A stretch of 64,000 nucleotides of DNA from Devosia nanyangense (lineage in GTDB: Bacteria > Pseudomonadota > Alphaproteobacteria > Rhizobiales > Devosiaceae): contig JACRAF010000025.1 of the NCBI GenBank assembly GCA_016213505.1, positions 62,001 through 126,000 of the forward strand, given 5' to 3'. A program made the position numbers and the translations under genes. This document shows, one piece after another, positions 35,097 through 44,600 of this stretch; within the stretch, counting starts at the first letter, position 1, and every line of letters starts with the position of its first letter. Under the pieces are notes generated by a model that made no database searches, was not told the origin of the DNA, and saw only the letters and a program-made list of their open reading frames with translations.

Positions 35097-36089
35097 TCAG
35101 AGTGCGTTGATCTTGTCGACGACGCCGGCCGGCCAGTCCTTGGCGAGATCGGATCTGAGGTATTTGTCCTGCGCGAAGGAACGGAACGCGGCCACGTCGG
35201 GGGCATAGATCTTGAGGCCCTTGTCCTTGAACAGGGCGACCAGATCGGCCTCACGCTTCAGGTGCTGTTCGGCGCTCCAGGCCAGGACCTTGTCGGCCGC
35301 CGCCTGCACTGCCGCCTGCTGGTCCGCCGAGAGCGCGGCCCAGGCCTTACTGGAGATGGTCCAGAGGTCATATCCGACGAGGTGGTCGGTGAGGACGATC
35401 TGGGACATCACTTCGTAGAACTTCATGTTCTCGACGTTGGGCAGCGGATTGTCCTGCCCATCGATCGCTCCGGTCTGGAGCCCGGTATAGACCTCGGCAT
35501 AGGCCATCGGGGTCGGGTTGGCGCCGAGCGCGGAGCCGAGGAACTGCCATGCGTCCCCGCCGGGCATCCTCAGCTTGATGCCGGCCATGTCGGCCGGCGT
35601 CTTGATCTCTTTGTCGGTCCTGAGGCCGACCTCGCGTGTACCGAAATAGGTCGGCCCGAGGATGTGCACGCCCAGCTGGTCTTCCGCCATCTTCTTGAAT
35701 TCGGCGCCGAGCTCGCTGGCGAAGAAGGTCTTAAGGTGGTCGTAGTTGCGGAACAGGTAGGCCGACGTCAGCACCGACCAGGCGGGGATCTGGTTCGAGA
35801 CGTCCTGCGGGGCAATGTTGCCCATTTCGAGATTGCCACGCTGCAGCGCGACCAGCTCGGTGCCTTGCTTGAACAGCGTGCCACCGTAGTATGGCTCGAG
35901 CGTTGCGATGTCCTTGATCTCGTCGGCGAACATCTTGGTCATCTCGGCCCGGATGTCCTGCTCCGAAAACACCGCCGAGAACCGCAGGGTCGGCTTGTCC
36001 TGCGCGATTGCCGGCAACGCCGATGCTGCAAGCAGGAGAGCGGCGCCGGCAAGCATGGCGCGCCGGGTGGTGGTGAGAGTCATCGTCAT
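35097..36089 (-). CDS. dctP: TRAP transporter substrate-binding protein DctP
   Basis: A 330-residue periplasmic receptor. The signal peptide has TTTRRAMLAG and cleavage near residue 29 (PAIA-QD). The family fingerprint is visible: the ligand carboxylate-binding Arg region IKLRMPGGDAWQFLGSALGA, then NPTPMAYAEVYTGLQTGAID and GQDNPLPN. TRAP ligands are usually organic acids, which fits shikimate or quinate. First transporter gene of the operon, downstream of aroE. Confidence 0.93.
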   Translation of the reverse strand: MTMTLTTTRRAMLAGAALLLAASALPAIAQDKPTLRFSAVFSEQDIRAEMTKMFADEIKDIATLEPYYGGTLFKQGTELVALQRGNLEMGNIAPQDVSNQIPAWSVLTSAYLFRNYDHLKTFFASELGAEFKKMAEDQLGVHILGPTYFGTREVGLRTDKEIKTPADMAGIKLRMPGGDAWQFLGSALGANPTPMAYAEVYTGLQTGAIDGQDNPLPNVENMKFYEVMSQIVLTDHLVGYDLWTISSKAWAALSADQQAAVQAAADKVLAWSAEQHLKREADLVALFKDKGLKIYAPDVAAFRSFAQDKYLRSDLAKDWPAGVVDKINAL

Positions 36090-36141
36090 AGTCCTCCTCT
36101 GTTGCGGACTTTGTCCGCTGGCGCCCTGTCGGGCATTGCAT

Positions 36142-36163
36142 GCGGCTTCATTGAAGAAGCCGC
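36142..36163 (-). terminator. Hairpin between aroE and dctP
   Basis: An 8-bp stem GCGGCTTC (36142-36149) pairs with 36156-36163 with a 6-base loop, 7 bases after the aroE stop on the minus strand. No T-run, so read-through into dctP is likely. Confidence 0.5.
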
Positions 36164-36170
36164 CTCCTCC

Positions 36171-37094
36171 TCATGCTGCGGCCTCGAAGTGCCGCCTCAT
36201 TGCGTCCCGATCAGGCGCAATTCCGGTGAAAAGCTCGAACGCCTTGACCGCCTGGTAGATTGCCATTCCGGTCCCGGGCAGGACCCGGCATCCCCTCGCC
36301 CGGCTCCGCCGCAAAAGCTCGGTCTCGGCCGGAAAATAGACGATGTCGGCGACCCATTGATGCGCTGCCAGCTCGTCGGGATCGAAGGCGACGCCTGGAT
36401 ATTTGTCCATTCCGACGGGCGTGGCGTTGACCGCTCCGGACGCACTGCGCAATACCTCGAGGGGGTCGACGACACTCGTCACCGATCGACCGAAACGCTC
36501 GTTCATGCGATCGACGAGAGCCACCGCGCGGCTGTTGTCGGAATCGCAGATCGCCAAGTCATGTGCACCCCGCTCGAGCAGCGCGTAGGCCACGGCGGCG
36601 CCCCCGCCGCCCGCTCCGAACTGGACCACACGGTCGAGAGCGGCGTCGGGCAGGCCGCGCCGGAGGCTTTCGCCAAATCCCCAGGCGTCTGTGTTGTATC
36701 CAAGCCACCGCGAGCCCTCGAAGACCACGGTGTTGACCGCCCCGATCGCTGCGGCTTCGGGGGCGAGTGCGCTCAGATGAGCGACCACCGTCTGCTTGAA
36801 GGGATGCGTGACGTTGAGGCCGGCAAAGTCGCACTGGGCGGCCGCGGCGACGACATCGCCCAGTGCCTCGTCGGGAAGGCCGAGATGATCGAAGTCGATG
36901 AGCTCGTAGCTGTAGTCCATCCCCAGGCGCTCGCCCTCGAGGCGATGCATTTGCGGGGACCGCGAGCGTCCGATGCCGCGCCCGATCAAGCCAATCAAGA
37001 CGGAACGGCTGCCGGTCGGTCCGGCGCCGCCGCCCGCATGCCTGCGTGCGATGCCGGCGACAATCTCCAGTGCTGGCGTCGCTGCGACGTCCAC
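36171..37094 (-). CDS. aroE: Shikimate/quinate dehydrogenase (catabolic AroE type)
   Basis: A 307-residue oxidoreductase. The shikimate site is SRSPQMH, catalytic Lys lies in GLNVTHPFKQTV and catalytic Asp in GYNTDAWGF, and the glycine-rich loop is FGAGGGGAAVAYAL. After the second strand comes AICDSDNSRA. An Asp here, in place of the NRT of NADP enzymes, is a feature of NAD-dependent catabolic quinate/shikimate dehydrogenases. GTG 37094 is chosen as start with GGGAGG 10 bases upstream; earlier codons lack family similarity. It would oxidise shikimate to dehydroshikimate for QuiC. Confidence 0.88.
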   Translation of the reverse strand: MDVAATPALEIVAGIARRHAGGGAGPTGSRSVLIGLIGRGIGRSRSPQMHRLEGERLGMDYSYELIDFDHLGLPDEALGDVVAAAAQCDFAGLNVTHPFKQTVVAHLSALAPEAAAIGAVNTVVFEGSRWLGYNTDAWGFGESLRRGLPDAALDRVVQFGAGGGGAAVAYALLERGAHDLAICDSDNSRAVALVDRMNERFGRSVTSVVDPLEVLRSASGAVNATPVGMDKYPGVAFDPDELAAHQWVADIVYFPAETELLRRSRARGCRVLPGTGMAIYQAVKAFELFTGIAPDRDAMRRHFEAAA

Positions 37095-37174
37095 GTCCGG
37101 TGATCCTCCCACAACCTCGTTGGGTTGGCGCGGCCTTGTTTTTCGCCCGGTGGAACCGGTAAATGCTCTGCGCA

Positions 37175-37202
37175 GTACCAACAATGTACGAACTGGTTAG
37201 TT
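37175..37202. promoter_or_regulatory. Candidate TetR-type operators in the aroE/tetR divergent promoter
   Basis: Two short symmetric elements lie side by side: GTAC-7-GTAC (37175-37189) and AACT-GGTT-AGTT (37191-37202). They are in the 151-base gap between aroE and the TetR gene, the expected place for a TetR site controlling both directions. Confidence 0.4.
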
Positions 37203-37245
37203 TAGTCAACGGCGCCAGCATTCGGAGCTGCCCGGCGGAGGAAGA

Positions 37246-37929
37246 ATGGTACAGACGAAGCGGCGGGTGGCGGCCAAGGACGGCAAGCCGGTGCGCGTGC
37301 AGGACCCTGAAGGCGTCCGGCAGAACATCATCGAGATCGCGTCGGAGGAGTTCGCGCTGAACGGACTCGCGGGGGCCCGCATCGACGAGATCGCGGCGCG
37401 GACTCGCTCGAGCAAGCGCATGATCTACTACTACTTCGGCGACAAGGAGGGCCTCTACCTGCGGGCTCTCGAAGATGCCTATCGGCTGGTCCGTGAGGGC
37501 GAGAGCAAGCTCGACGTCGACGGGCTGGGTCCGCTCGAGGCGCTGCGGGCGCTGGTGGAATTTACCTTCGAGCACCACTCGAAGCATGAGAACTTCATCC
37601 GCATGGTCATGATCGAGAACGTTCATCACGGGAAGTATCTCGAAAAGTCCGGCGTAGTCCGCGACCTGAACGTCACCGCTATCGGGACGATCGAGACGGT
37701 CTACGCGCGAGGCGTCGCGGAGCGCATCTTCCGCAAGGGTCTCGACCCGCTCGAGCTGCACTGGCAGATCAGCGCGCTCTGCTTCTTCAATGTGTCGAAC
37801 CGCGCGACCTTTTCAAAGATCTTCGGTCGGGACATGGGGTCGGCCAAGGCCCAGGCCTCACTCAAGAAGCGGGTCGTCGACATGGTGATACGAACCGTGG
37901 TGCGACCCGACCAGTTGCCGCGAGACTAG
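37246..37929 (+). CDS. TetR-family transcriptional regulator
   Basis: A 227-residue regulator. The HTH is at about residues 27-70 (IIEIASEEFALNGLAGARID, then TRSSKRMIYYYFGDKEGLYL), the classic TetR signature. The C-terminal ligand domain has EFTFEHHSKHENFIRMV and a long helix through EIFRK-like sequence. GGAGGAAG precedes the start. Divergent from aroE-dctPQM-aroQ-quiC and most likely their regulator, perhaps sensing shikimate or protocatechuate (inference). Confidence 0.9.
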   Translation: MVQTKRRVAAKDGKPVRVQDPEGVRQNIIEIASEEFALNGLAGARIDEIAARTRSSKRMIYYYFGDKEGLYLRALEDAYRLVREGESKLDVDGLGPLEALRALVEFTFEHHSKHENFIRMVMIENVHHGKYLEKSGVVRDLNVTAIGTIETVYARGVAERIFRKGLDPLELHWQISALCFFNVSNRATFSKIFGRDMGSAKAQASLKKRVVDMVIRTVVRPDQLPRD

Positions 37930-37956
37930 GAGGCGCGGCGCGCTCGCTCGCCCCGC

Positions 37957-38655
37957 CTACACAGCCTTGTCGTCGATCAGCGGGTTGGGCTTGGCGAGGC
38001 GCTGCAGGTCGGCCACGCTGGAGAGGACGACATTGGGGCCGTCCGCTTCGACCCCATAGGGCCGCAGCGTGGCAAAGGCGCGCGACAGGTTTTCCGGTGT
38101 CATGCCCAGAAGGGCCGCGAGCGTTCGCTTGTCGTGCGGCAGCGAGAACGTCCCCGTCCCGCCGTGTTCGCGGTCGTAGCGAAGCAGACGAGCGGCCAAT
38201 CGCTCGACTCCCGAGCGCAGCTTGAGGTCCTTCTGCGCCTTGACCATGCCGCGGTAGCAGTCCGCCAACTCGAGCACGATCGACCGGGAGAACGCATCGT
38301 CCCGTTCAAAGGCGCCCCGAACGGCCTCGGCCGGGATCATCAGAATGCGGGACTTGACCGCCGTCCGAGCCGACATCAAATGGACCGCGTCCTTGAGGAC
38401 GGCGGCCAGGATGAAGGTCCCACCCGGTTCGACCATCATCATCGTGATCTCGTGACCGTTCCAGGCGGCAAAGAGCTCCACGCACCCCTCGGTGACAATG
38501 AACAGGAAGTCGGCGCGGTCGCCCTCCTGGATCAACTGCACATGCGGGGGAAAGGTCTGCAGATAGGCGGCGCGCATGAGGTCGGCGAACCTCGCATCGT
38601 CCATATCCCGGAAGAGTTGCAGACCTCGGACATTGGCCAACTCGTCAGCACGCAC
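37957..38655 (-). CDS. narR: Crp/Fnr-family regulator of nitrate respiration (NarR-like)
   Basis: A 232-residue regulator with an N-terminal cyclic-nucleotide-type beta roll (LFRDMDDARFADLMRAAYLQ onward) and a C-terminal HTH. The recognition helix TPENLSRAFATL keeps the Glu-x-x-Ser-Arg that reads TTGAT half sites in FNR proteins. The N-terminal cysteines of FNR are absent, as in Paracoccus NarR, a nitrate/nitrite sensor next to narKGHJI. GTG 38655 is chosen for GGGAGGG 7 bases upstream; longer frames would start inside the FNR box. Divergent from narK. Confidence 0.85.
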   Translation of the reverse strand: MRADELANVRGLQLFRDMDDARFADLMRAAYLQTFPPHVQLIQEGDRADFLFIVTEGCVELFAAWNGHEITMMMVEPGGTFILAAVLKDAVHLMSARTAVKSRILMIPAEAVRGAFERDDAFSRSIVLELADCYRGMVKAQKDLKLRSGVERLAARLLRYDREHGGTGTFSLPHDKRTLAALLGMTPENLSRAFATLRPYGVEADGPNVVLSSVADLQRLAKPNPLIDDKAV

Positions 38656-38785
38656 GCTCCAGCCCTCCCGATTGACGGCGGTCAAGCGCCGCCTTGATCT
38701 TCCTCTCGTGCCTCCATGGCTTCCTGAGCAACCGAGGCGACCGATATCGTGCAAGTGATTGTTTCTCATCGTCCGTCCCCGATCC

Positions 38786-38799
38786 TTGATCTGGATCAA
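38786..38799. promoter_or_regulatory. Perfect FNR-type box (TTGATCTGGATCAA)
   Basis: TTGAT-N4-ATCAA, the consensus for FNR, NarR and NnrR proteins, lies between narR (start 38655) and narK (start 38860). With the box centred at -41.5, narK transcription would start about 26 bases before its ATG. It explains anaerobic or nitrate induction of the nar operon. Confidence 0.9.
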
Positions 38800-38859
38800 C
38801 GTCCGGGGCCGGAACAGCCCGGTTAGCTACCCCTGTCTGACGCTCGCATTGGGCGAGCC

Positions 38860-41628
38860 ATGATCGGGGCAAGCCAGATGGTGAACGGGTCAACGGTGTC
38901 GCGGCCGCAGCAGGTCACCGCGTTGGGCATGAGCACATTCGCCTTCACGGTGTGCTTTGCGGTGTGGACGATCTTCTCGATCATCGGCGTGCAGATCCAG
39001 AAGGAGCTGGGCCTCAACGGCACCGAGCTCGGTCTGCTCGTCGGAATGCCGATCCTGACCGGGTCTCTGTCGCGCGTTCTGCTCGGTGTCTGGACCGACC
39101 AGATCGGCGGCCGCGCGGTGTACCTGGCCACCATGGTGCTGGCAGCCATCGCCACCTTCCTGCTGGCCTATGCCAACACCTACCCGATGATGTTGCTGGC
39201 GGCGGCCGGACTCGGCCTTGCCGGCGGGTCGTTCGCCATCGGCGTCGCCTACGTCTCCAAATGGTATCCGCCCGAAAAGCAAGGGACCGCGCTTGGCATC
39301 TTCGGCGCCGGCAATATCGGCGCTGCGGTGACCAAGCTCGGCGCACCGTTCGTGATGGTGGCCTTCGGCTGGCCGATGGTCGCCCAGGTCTGGGCGGTGG
39401 CGCTGGTTGTGACCGCCGTGATCTTCTGGTTCACCACCTCCGACGATCCCGAGCTGGTGGCCCGGCGGGCCAAGGGCATCAAGGCCCCCGGCACCCTGCT
39501 GCAGCTCGAGCCGCTGAAGAACGTCCAGGTCTGGCGTTTCTCGCTCTACTACTTCTTCGTGTTCGGCGCGTTCGTTGCGCTGTCGCTGTGGCTGCCGCAC
39601 TACCTGATCGGCGTTTACGGCCTCGACATCAAGATCGCCGGCCTGCTCGCCGCAGCGTTCTCGATCCCGGCGAGCCTGTTCCGCGTTTACGGTGGCCACC
39701 TGTCGGATCGCTATGGCGCCAGGCGCGTGATGTACGTGACCTTCGGCGTGTCGCTGGTCTGCACCTTCATGCTGGCCTACCCCAACACCGACTACGTCAT
39801 TCACGGCATCAACGGGCCGATCGCGTTCTCCACCCAGATGGGGGTGGTCCCCTTCGTCATGACGATCTTCGTGCTCGGCTTCTTCATGTCGCTGGGCAAG
39901 GCCGCGGTCTACAAGCACATCCCCGTCTACTATCCCAAGAACGTGGGCGCGGTCGGCGGCCTCGTCGGCATGATCGGAGGGTTGGGCGGCTTCGTATTGC
40001 CGATCGCCTTCGGCGCCATGACGGACCTGACGGGCATCTGGACGAGCTGCTTCGCGCTGCTGTTCGTCATCGTGACCGTATCGCTGTTGTGGATGCACTT
40101 CTCGGTTCGGGCAATGGAACGCGGCGCTTCGGCCGAAGCCATCGCGAGCTTCCCCGAGTTGCCGGAGATGCAGCCTATCCACACCCCCGGCCAGCTCGTT
40201 GGTGACACCAAAACGATCGACGACTGGCGACCGGAGGATCCCGAGTTCTGGCGGTCGCGCGGCAAAGCGATCGCTACCCGCAATCTGTGGATATCGATCC
40301 CCAACCTGCTGCTGGCCTTCTCGGTGTGGATGGTGTGGAGCGTCGTGGTGGCCAAACTGCCCAGCGTCGGCTTCAAGTTCACCACCGACCAGCTCTTCTG
40401 GCTGGCGGCGTTGCCGGGCCTCTCCGGCGCGACGCTCAGAATCTTCTATTCCTTCATGGTGCCCATCTTCGGCGGCCGTCTGTGGACGACGCTGACGACG
40501 GCCTCGCTGATCATACCGGCCATGGGGATCGGCTATGCCGTGCAGAGCCCCGATACGCCCTACCTGATCTTCCTCGTTTTGGCGCTGTTGTGCGGCCTCG
40601 GTGGCGGCAACTTCGCCTCGTCGATGTCCAATATCAGCTTCTTCTTTCCCAAAAAGGAGAAGGGCAATGCGCTCGCCCTCAATGCCGGACTCGGCAATCT
40701 GGGGGTGAGCGTCATGCAGTTCGTGGTGCCGCTCGTCATCACCGCGGGAGTGTTCGGCGTACTCGGCGGGGCACCTCAGCCGGTCGATGAAACCGCTCGG
40801 CTGTGGATGCAGAATGCCGGCTTCATCTGGGCGCCGTTCCTGATCGTCGCGGCGATCGCGGCCTGGTTCGGCATGAACGACATCGCTTCCGCCAAAGCGT
40901 CCTTCAAGGACCAGGCGGTGATCTTCGGCCGCACCCACAACTGGATCATGTGCTGGCTCTATACCGGAACCTTCGGGTCCTTCATCGGCTACTCCGCCGG
41001 GTTTCCGCTGCTCGCCAAGCTGGCGTTCCCCGACATCAACTCGTTGCAATACGTCTTCCTGGGGCCACTGGTCGGCGCGCTGGCACGGGCCGGAACGGGC
41101 TGGGTCTCCGATCGCTGGGGCGGTGCCCGCGTCACCTTCTGGACCTTCGCCCTGATGATCGTCGCGGTGGGTGGGGTCATCTACTTCTTGGCGACAAAGG
41201 ATCAACCCGGAGCGTTCTGGGGGTTCTTTGCGATGTTCATGGTGCTGTTCTTCGCCACCGGCGTCGGCAACGCCTCGACCTTCCAGATGATCCCGGTGAT
41301 CATGCGCAAGGAAGTGGACCGGCTGATGCCGAAATTGACCACACCGGAGCGCGTGCGGCAGGCCGACAAGGAATCGGCGGCGATCATCGGTTTCACCTCC
41401 GCCGTGGCGGCCTACGGGATGTTCTTCATCCCCAAGGCCTATGGAACGTCGATCCAGATGACCGGCGCGCCGGTGGCGGCGCTCTGGGGCTTCCTGTTCT
41501 TCTACGTCACCTGCCTGGCGCTCACCTGGTTCGTCTACACGCGCCGGGGCGGGCTGCTGCATGACATCGAACGCGGCGGCGGCAAGACGGCCGCCAGCCA
41601 ATCCAGACCAGCGGAACGGAGCGCCTGA
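38860..41628 (+). CDS. narK: Double NarK nitrate/nitrite transporter (NarK1-NarK2 fusion)
   Basis: A 922-residue inner-membrane protein made of two MFS transporters. The first half (about 15-425) starts LGMSTFAFTVCFAVWTIFSI and has GLGLAGGSFAIGVAYVSKWY. The second half (about 470-910) starts LLLAFSVWMVWSVVVAKLPS and has LCGLGGGNFASSMSNISFFF. Both glycine-rich nitrate signature motifs are present. Such fusions are known in Paracoccus, with NarK1 acting as nitrate/proton symporter and NarK2 as nitrate/nitrite antiporter. The stop overlaps narG (TGATG). Confidence 0.94.
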   Translation: MIGASQMVNGSTVSRPQQVTALGMSTFAFTVCFAVWTIFSIIGVQIQKELGLNGTELGLLVGMPILTGSLSRVLLGVWTDQIGGRAVYLATMVLAAIATFLLAYANTYPMMLLAAAGLGLAGGSFAIGVAYVSKWYPPEKQGTALGIFGAGNIGAAVTKLGAPFVMVAFGWPMVAQVWAVALVVTAVIFWFTTSDDPELVARRAKGIKAPGTLLQLEPLKNVQVWRFSLYYFFVFGAFVALSLWLPHYLIGVYGLDIKIAGLLAAAFSIPASLFRVYGGHLSDRYGARRVMYVTFGVSLVCTFMLAYPNTDYVIHGINGPIAFSTQMGVVPFVMTIFVLGFFMSLGKAAVYKHIPVYYPKNVGAVGGLVGMIGGLGGFVLPIAFGAMTDLTGIWTSCFALLFVIVTVSLLWMHFSVRAMERGASAEAIASFPELPEMQPIHTPGQLVGDTKTIDDWRPEDPEFWRSRGKAIATRNLWISIPNLLLAFSVWMVWSVVVAKLPSVGFKFTTDQLFWLAALPGLSGATLRIFYSFMVPIFGGRLWTTLTTASLIIPAMGIGYAVQSPDTPYLIFLVLALLCGLGGGNFASSMSNISFFFPKKEKGNALALNAGLGNLGVSVMQFVVPLVITAGVFGVLGGAPQPVDETARLWMQNAGFIWAPFLIVAAIAAWFGMNDIASAKASFKDQAVIFGRTHNWIMCWLYTGTFGSFIGYSAGFPLLAKLAFPDINSLQYVFLGPLVGALARAGTGWVSDRWGGARVTFWTFALMIVAVGGVIYFLATKDQPGAFWGFFAMFMVLFFATGVGNASTFQMIPVIMRKEVDRLMPKLTTPERVRQADKESAAIIGFTSAVAAYGMFFIPKAYGTSIQMTGAPVAALWGFLFFYVTCLALTWFVYTRRGGLLHDIERGGGKTAASQSRPAERSA

Positions 41629-44600
41629 TGAGCCTGTTGCTCGATCGATTGAACTTCCTCGCCAGGCGGGACCAATTCGCCGGCGGACACGGGATCACCA
41701 CCACCGAGAGCCGCACTTGGGAGAAGGCCTATCGGGGCCGCTGGCAGCACGACAAGATCGTGCGGTCGACCCACGGGGTGAACTGCACCGGGTCGTGCTC
41801 GTGGAAGATCTACGTCAAGGGCGGGATCGTCACCTGGGAGACCCAGCAGACGGACTATCCGCGGACCCGGCCCGACCTGCCCAACCATGAACCGCGCGGT
41901 TGTGCGCGCGGCGCGAGCTACTCCTGGTACATGTACTCGGCCAACCGGGTGAAGCACCCGCTGATCCGGGCCCGGCTGCTTCGGCTGTGGCGCGAGGCGC
42001 GGGCGACCATGACACCGGTCGCGGCCTGGGCATCGATCGTCGAGACGCCGGCAAAACGCCGCGACTACACCAAGGTGCGCGGGCATGGCGGCTTCGTCCG
42101 CGCCGGCTGGGACGAGGTCAACGAGATCATCGCCGCGGCCAATGTGTACACCGTCCGCAAGCACGGTCCGGACCGCGTCATCGGCTTCTCGCCGATCCCG
42201 GCGATGTCGATGGTCTCCTACGCGGCCGGTTCGCGCTATTTGTCGCTGATGGGCGGCGTCTGCATGTCGTTCTACGACTGGTATTGCGACCTGCCGCCGG
42301 CCTCGCCGATGACCTGGGGCGAGCAGACGGACGTGCCGGAATCCGCCGACTGGTACAACGCGGGATTCCTCATGCTCTGGGGCTCCAACGTTCCCCAGAC
42401 GCGCACCCCCGATGCGCACTTCTTCACCGAGGCGCGCTACAAGGGCGCCAAGGCCGTCGTGGTTTCGCCGGACTATTCGGAAGCCGCCAAGTTCGCCGAT
42501 CTCTGGCTCCACCCCAAGCAGGGCACCGACGCGGCGCTGGCCATGGCGATGGGCCACGTCATTCTCAGGGAATTCCATCTCGACCGGCAGGCCGAATATT
42601 TCGAGGACTATTGCCGCCGCTATACCGACATGCCGATGCTGGTGCGGCTGGTCAAACAGAACGGGCAGTACGTCCCCGAGCGGCTGCTGCGCGCCTCGGA
42701 CTTCAAGGACGGGCTGGGCGAGACGACCAACGCCGAATGGAAGACCGTCGCGATGGACAGCACGACCGGCGACGTCGTCGCACCACAGGGCGCCGCAGGG
42801 CACCGGTGGGACGCCGCCGGCAAATGGAACCTCGAGCAGAAGGACGGCACGGGCAGCGACGTCAAGCTCAAGATGAGCCTCGTCGGTGCAACGGATCGCG
42901 ACATGGTCGCCGACGTCGCCTTCCCCTATTTCGGCAACCGCGAACACGATCATTTCGAGGGAACGGACCACGAGAGCGTGCTGGTGCGGGCCGTACCGGC
43001 CAAGCGCCTGAAGCTCATCGACGGCGAGGCGCTGGTCGCGACAGTCTTCGACCTGCTGGCGGCGAACTACGGCCTCGACCGCGGGATCGGCGGCGCCAAC
43101 GTCGCCAAGGGCTACGACGAGAATATCCCCTACACGCCGGCATGGGCCGAAAAGATCACCGGCGTGCCGAAGGAGCAGATCGTCTCGGTCGCCCGCGAGT
43201 TCGCCAGCAATGCCGAGAAGACCCAGGGCCGCTCGATGGTCATCGTCGGCGCCGGGCTCAACCACTGGTACCACATGGACATGAACTACCGGGGGATCAT
43301 CAATCTCCTCGTCATGTGCGGGTGCGTGGGAAAATCCGGCGGCGGCTGGAGCCACTATGTCGGCCAGGAGAAACTGCGGCCGCAGACCGGCTGGCAGCCA
43401 CTGGCCTTCGGGCTCGACTGGGGACGTCCGGCCCGCCAGATGAACTCGACCTCGTTCTTCTACGCGCACACCGACCAGTGGCGTTACGAGACGCTGGACG
43501 TCAGCGAGATTCTATCCCCGACGGCGCCCGAGGGCCCGTGGGACGCCTCCCTGATCGACTACAACATCCGGGCCGAACGCATGGGCTGGCTCCCCTCGGC
43601 GCCGCAACTCGAGAGCAACCCGCTCGACATCGCCGCAGCGGCCGCCAAGGCCAAGAAGGACCCCAAGGACTACGTTGCGGCCGCCCTGAAATCCGGCAAA
43701 CTCAAGCTGAGCTGCGAGGATCCGGACAATCCGGTGAACTGGCCGCGCAACATGTTCGTGTGGCGCTCCAACCTGCTCGGCTCGTCCGGCAAGGGGCACG
43801 AATATTTCCTCAAGCACCTGCTCGGCACCACCCATGGCGTCATGGGCAAGGATTTGGGCGAAGAGGGCCGGCAGCGCTCCAAGGAAGCCGTCTGGCACGA
43901 TGACGCGCCGGAGGGAAAGCTCGACCTCCTCGTCACCCTCGACTTCCGCATGTCGACGACCTGCGTCTACTCCGACATCGTCCTGCCCACGGCCACCTGG
44001 TACGAGAAGAACGATCTCAACACCTCGGACATGCACCCCTTCATCCACCCGCTGTCGAGCGCTGCGGACCCGGCGTGGGAATCGCGGTCCGACTGGGACA
44101 TCTTCAAGGGGCTGGCCAAGACCTTCTCGGCCGTCGCACCGGAGGTGCTCGGCGTCGAGCAGGATACGGTGCTGGTGCCGATCCTGCACGACACGGCCGG
44201 CGAGATGGCCCAGCCGTTCGACGTGAAGGACTGGAAGACCGGCGCGATCGAGCCCATTCCCGGCAAGACCATGCCCAACGTCGTCGTCGTCGAGCGCGAC
44301 TACCCCAACCTCCACAAGCGCTTCACCGCCCTCGGCCCGCTGATGGACAGGATCGGCAACGGCGGCAAGGGGATCACCTGGAAGACCGGGCACGAGGTCG
44401 AAGCGCTCGGCCGGCTCAACGGCGTCGTGACCGAGGCCGGGGTGACCAAGGGCATGCCGCGCATCGAAACCGACATCGACGCATCCGAAGTGGTGCTGAT
44501 GCTCGCGCCGGAGACCAATGGCGAGGTCGCCGTCAAGGCGTGGGAGGCGCTCTCCAAGGCCACCGGCCGCGAACACGCCCACCTTGCCCGGTCCAAGGAG

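Noticed and set aside
37957..38799. Longer form of the Crp/Fnr regulator starting at TTG 38799
   Set aside because: That start lies inside the FNR box and has no ribosome site; GTG 38655 has GGGAGGG at the right distance and gives the normal family length.
38890..41601. Minus-strand open frame of about 900 codons opposite narK
   Set aside because: Composition is His/Asp/Arg/Gln-rich with no domain, the usual shadow of a membrane-protein gene in GC-rich DNA; narK on the plus strand is certain.
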